Of a stretch of 30,955 bases of DNA, positions 29,729 to 30,955 are shown piece after piece. A program made the position numbers and the translations under genes. The stretch's first letter is position 1. Each line of letters opens with the position of its first letter. This stretch comes from Rhizophagus sp. LPA8_4_AMF. Lineage: Eukaryota > Glomeromycota > Glomeromycetes > Glomerales > Glomeraceae. The stretch is from positions 1 through 30,955 of the forward strand of contig JADRCO010000557.1 in NCBI GenBank assembly GCA_021464525.1, read 5' to 3'. The notes under the pieces were generated by a model. The model had not been told where the DNA came from, searched no databases, and worked only from the letters and a program-made list of their open reading frames with translations.

Positions 29729-30955
29729 AACTCATTGTAACCAATTTGGATACGAAAAATTCATTAAAACATTCATACGAAAGTTTAATCTATGTAAAGA
29801 GCAAAAAAAGTTCGAATTTTATTTTAAAATTTAAACATGTTTAAATTTGTTTGTTAAATGATTAATTAAATAAAGAATATTAATTGTATTGTTTTAGATT
29901 GCTAATAGAGGGAAGATAGACACCGAAATATGTATAAAAATGGTACGCATTTTTTCAGGCCAGAATAATAATTACTTTCCACCTGGAATTATCTAACAAA
30001 GTTGACTGGTTGTATGGTTCCTACCTGCATTAATCTGAAGACAATTTGTTTTCTGAATTAAGGTAAAATCAGTGAGAAATGAATATTTTTATATTTCTAT
30101 ATTTAATCCACTTAATTTTGGACTGCCAGAAGTTTCTCGTTTATCAACCAATTTTAAATAAAATATATGAGAATTTAAGAGTACATAATATTTATTAATG
30201 GTAAAATAAGAATTGATGTCACTAATCTTTTTTTAATTAAAATTTTCATACTGTAGTTTTAAGATTCAAATGTGTTATCTCTTATAGTTCCATGTCGAAT
30301 TCAATATGAAAATTTTATAGATAACAAAAAAGTTTGTCTATATGATACCCTAGCGTAAATACTATATTAGAAACTTTTGGAAATTAATAATTTGTTTACT
30401 TTTCTTCTATCTTTACTTGATTACATTCTGGACCAATAGCCGAATACTAGGGGTAACGCGACAGATGGGTTAGAAATTAATCTCGAATCCTTTCAGAGAC
30501 GGTTGGACCCTATCTTCATCCATATGTCAAATAGGATAAATGAAAATTTACATGTAAATACAATCAATATTATCATTATAGTAAAGCCGTCTGGCGAGAA
30601 TTAAAAATTAAATAACTTATTATGAGCCGTTGAAAGTACCTTTGATATTTATAACAATAGATTATCGGTTCCTTCTAAAATATTCTCAAAGATAGAAATT
30701 TTTTTCATTCTCTAATTGAGAAAAAATAAATATTCTTAGTAAATAATATAAACCGCAAAAAAAAAAACGAGACGGGCTTTATTTAATAAATCCTACAATA
30801 CATATATGAGCTTCCTAATAAAAATACATTGTAACCATTAGACTAAATATATGATGGTTATAAAATTTTTTTAGTTTTTTTGAATTATATCTGATAATTT
30901 TTCTTTTTTTTTTCTTTTTTTTTTTTTTGAGGTAAATTTAAACAAATTTACCAAA
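29729..30955. other. AT-rich end of the window without a supported gene
   Basis: No open frame or splice-compatible exon is convincing. A less AT-rich patch near 30430-30530 carries the word tctcgaatcc, reminiscent of a tRNA T-loop, but no cloverleaf fits. The window ends in a T-rich run with C interruptions near 30900-30930. Confidence 0.35.

Noticed and set aside
30430-30530. Possible tRNA because of the word tctcgaatcc
   Set aside because: No acceptor, D or anticodon stem could be folded around it.

Overview
This is an AT-rich eukaryotic chromosome segment with many short introns (roughly 50-90 bases, GT...AG). The best guess for the source is an arbuscular mycorrhizal fungus of the Rhizophagus type. 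That guess rests on base composition, intron style, a MULE-class transposon with a SWIM tail, and several multi-pass membrane protein genes that I can place in no widely conserved family. No database was searched. I see no rRNA, convincing tRNA, CRISPR array or bacterial feature, and I recognise no retroviral or other virus-like element.

Layout. 0.2-1.8 kb: a disrupted membrane-protein gene whose acidic 13-residue-repeat tail is split by a 90-bp inverted-repeat element. 3.6-6.8 kb: a less AT-rich block with a seven-exon minus-strand gene (373 aa, zinc-ribbon-like), a four-exon minus-strand gene with a basic tail and one frame break, and a plus-strand ORF lying divergent to one and antisense to the other. 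7.06-8.67 kb: a truncated, intron-bearing pseudogene copy of the large gene at 17-21 kb. 10.0-12.9 kb: a decayed MULE DNA transposon with 16-bp exact terminal inverted repeats and a 73-bp tandem repeat containing TTAGGG motifs. 14.1-15.95 kb: scattered unrecognised exon remnants. 17.2-20.8 kb: an intact 12-exon minus-strand gene for a 905-aa secreted-then-polytopic membrane protein. 22.1-23.2 kb: an intact three-exon plus-strand gene for a 311-aa multi-pass protein. 24.2-29.0 kb: an intronless minus-strand gene for a 433-aa membrane protein, surrounded by head-only copies of its own 5' end and one copy of its 3' flank. 28.05-28.38 kb: a 338-bp MITE. 29.3-29.6 kb: a broken CAP/PR-1 exon.

The main story is a neighbourhood of lineage-specific secreted or membrane proteins that multiply by local partial duplication and decay. 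The 905-aa protein is the most interesting intact gene: signal peptide, long ectodomain with an Ig-like (SbsA/Big_5-like) segment, a SEA-like juxtamembrane segment, then a polytopic tail. I rebuilt it by hand from splice sites, and all twelve exons keep one frame. Its function is unknown; a surface receptor or adhesin role is inference only.
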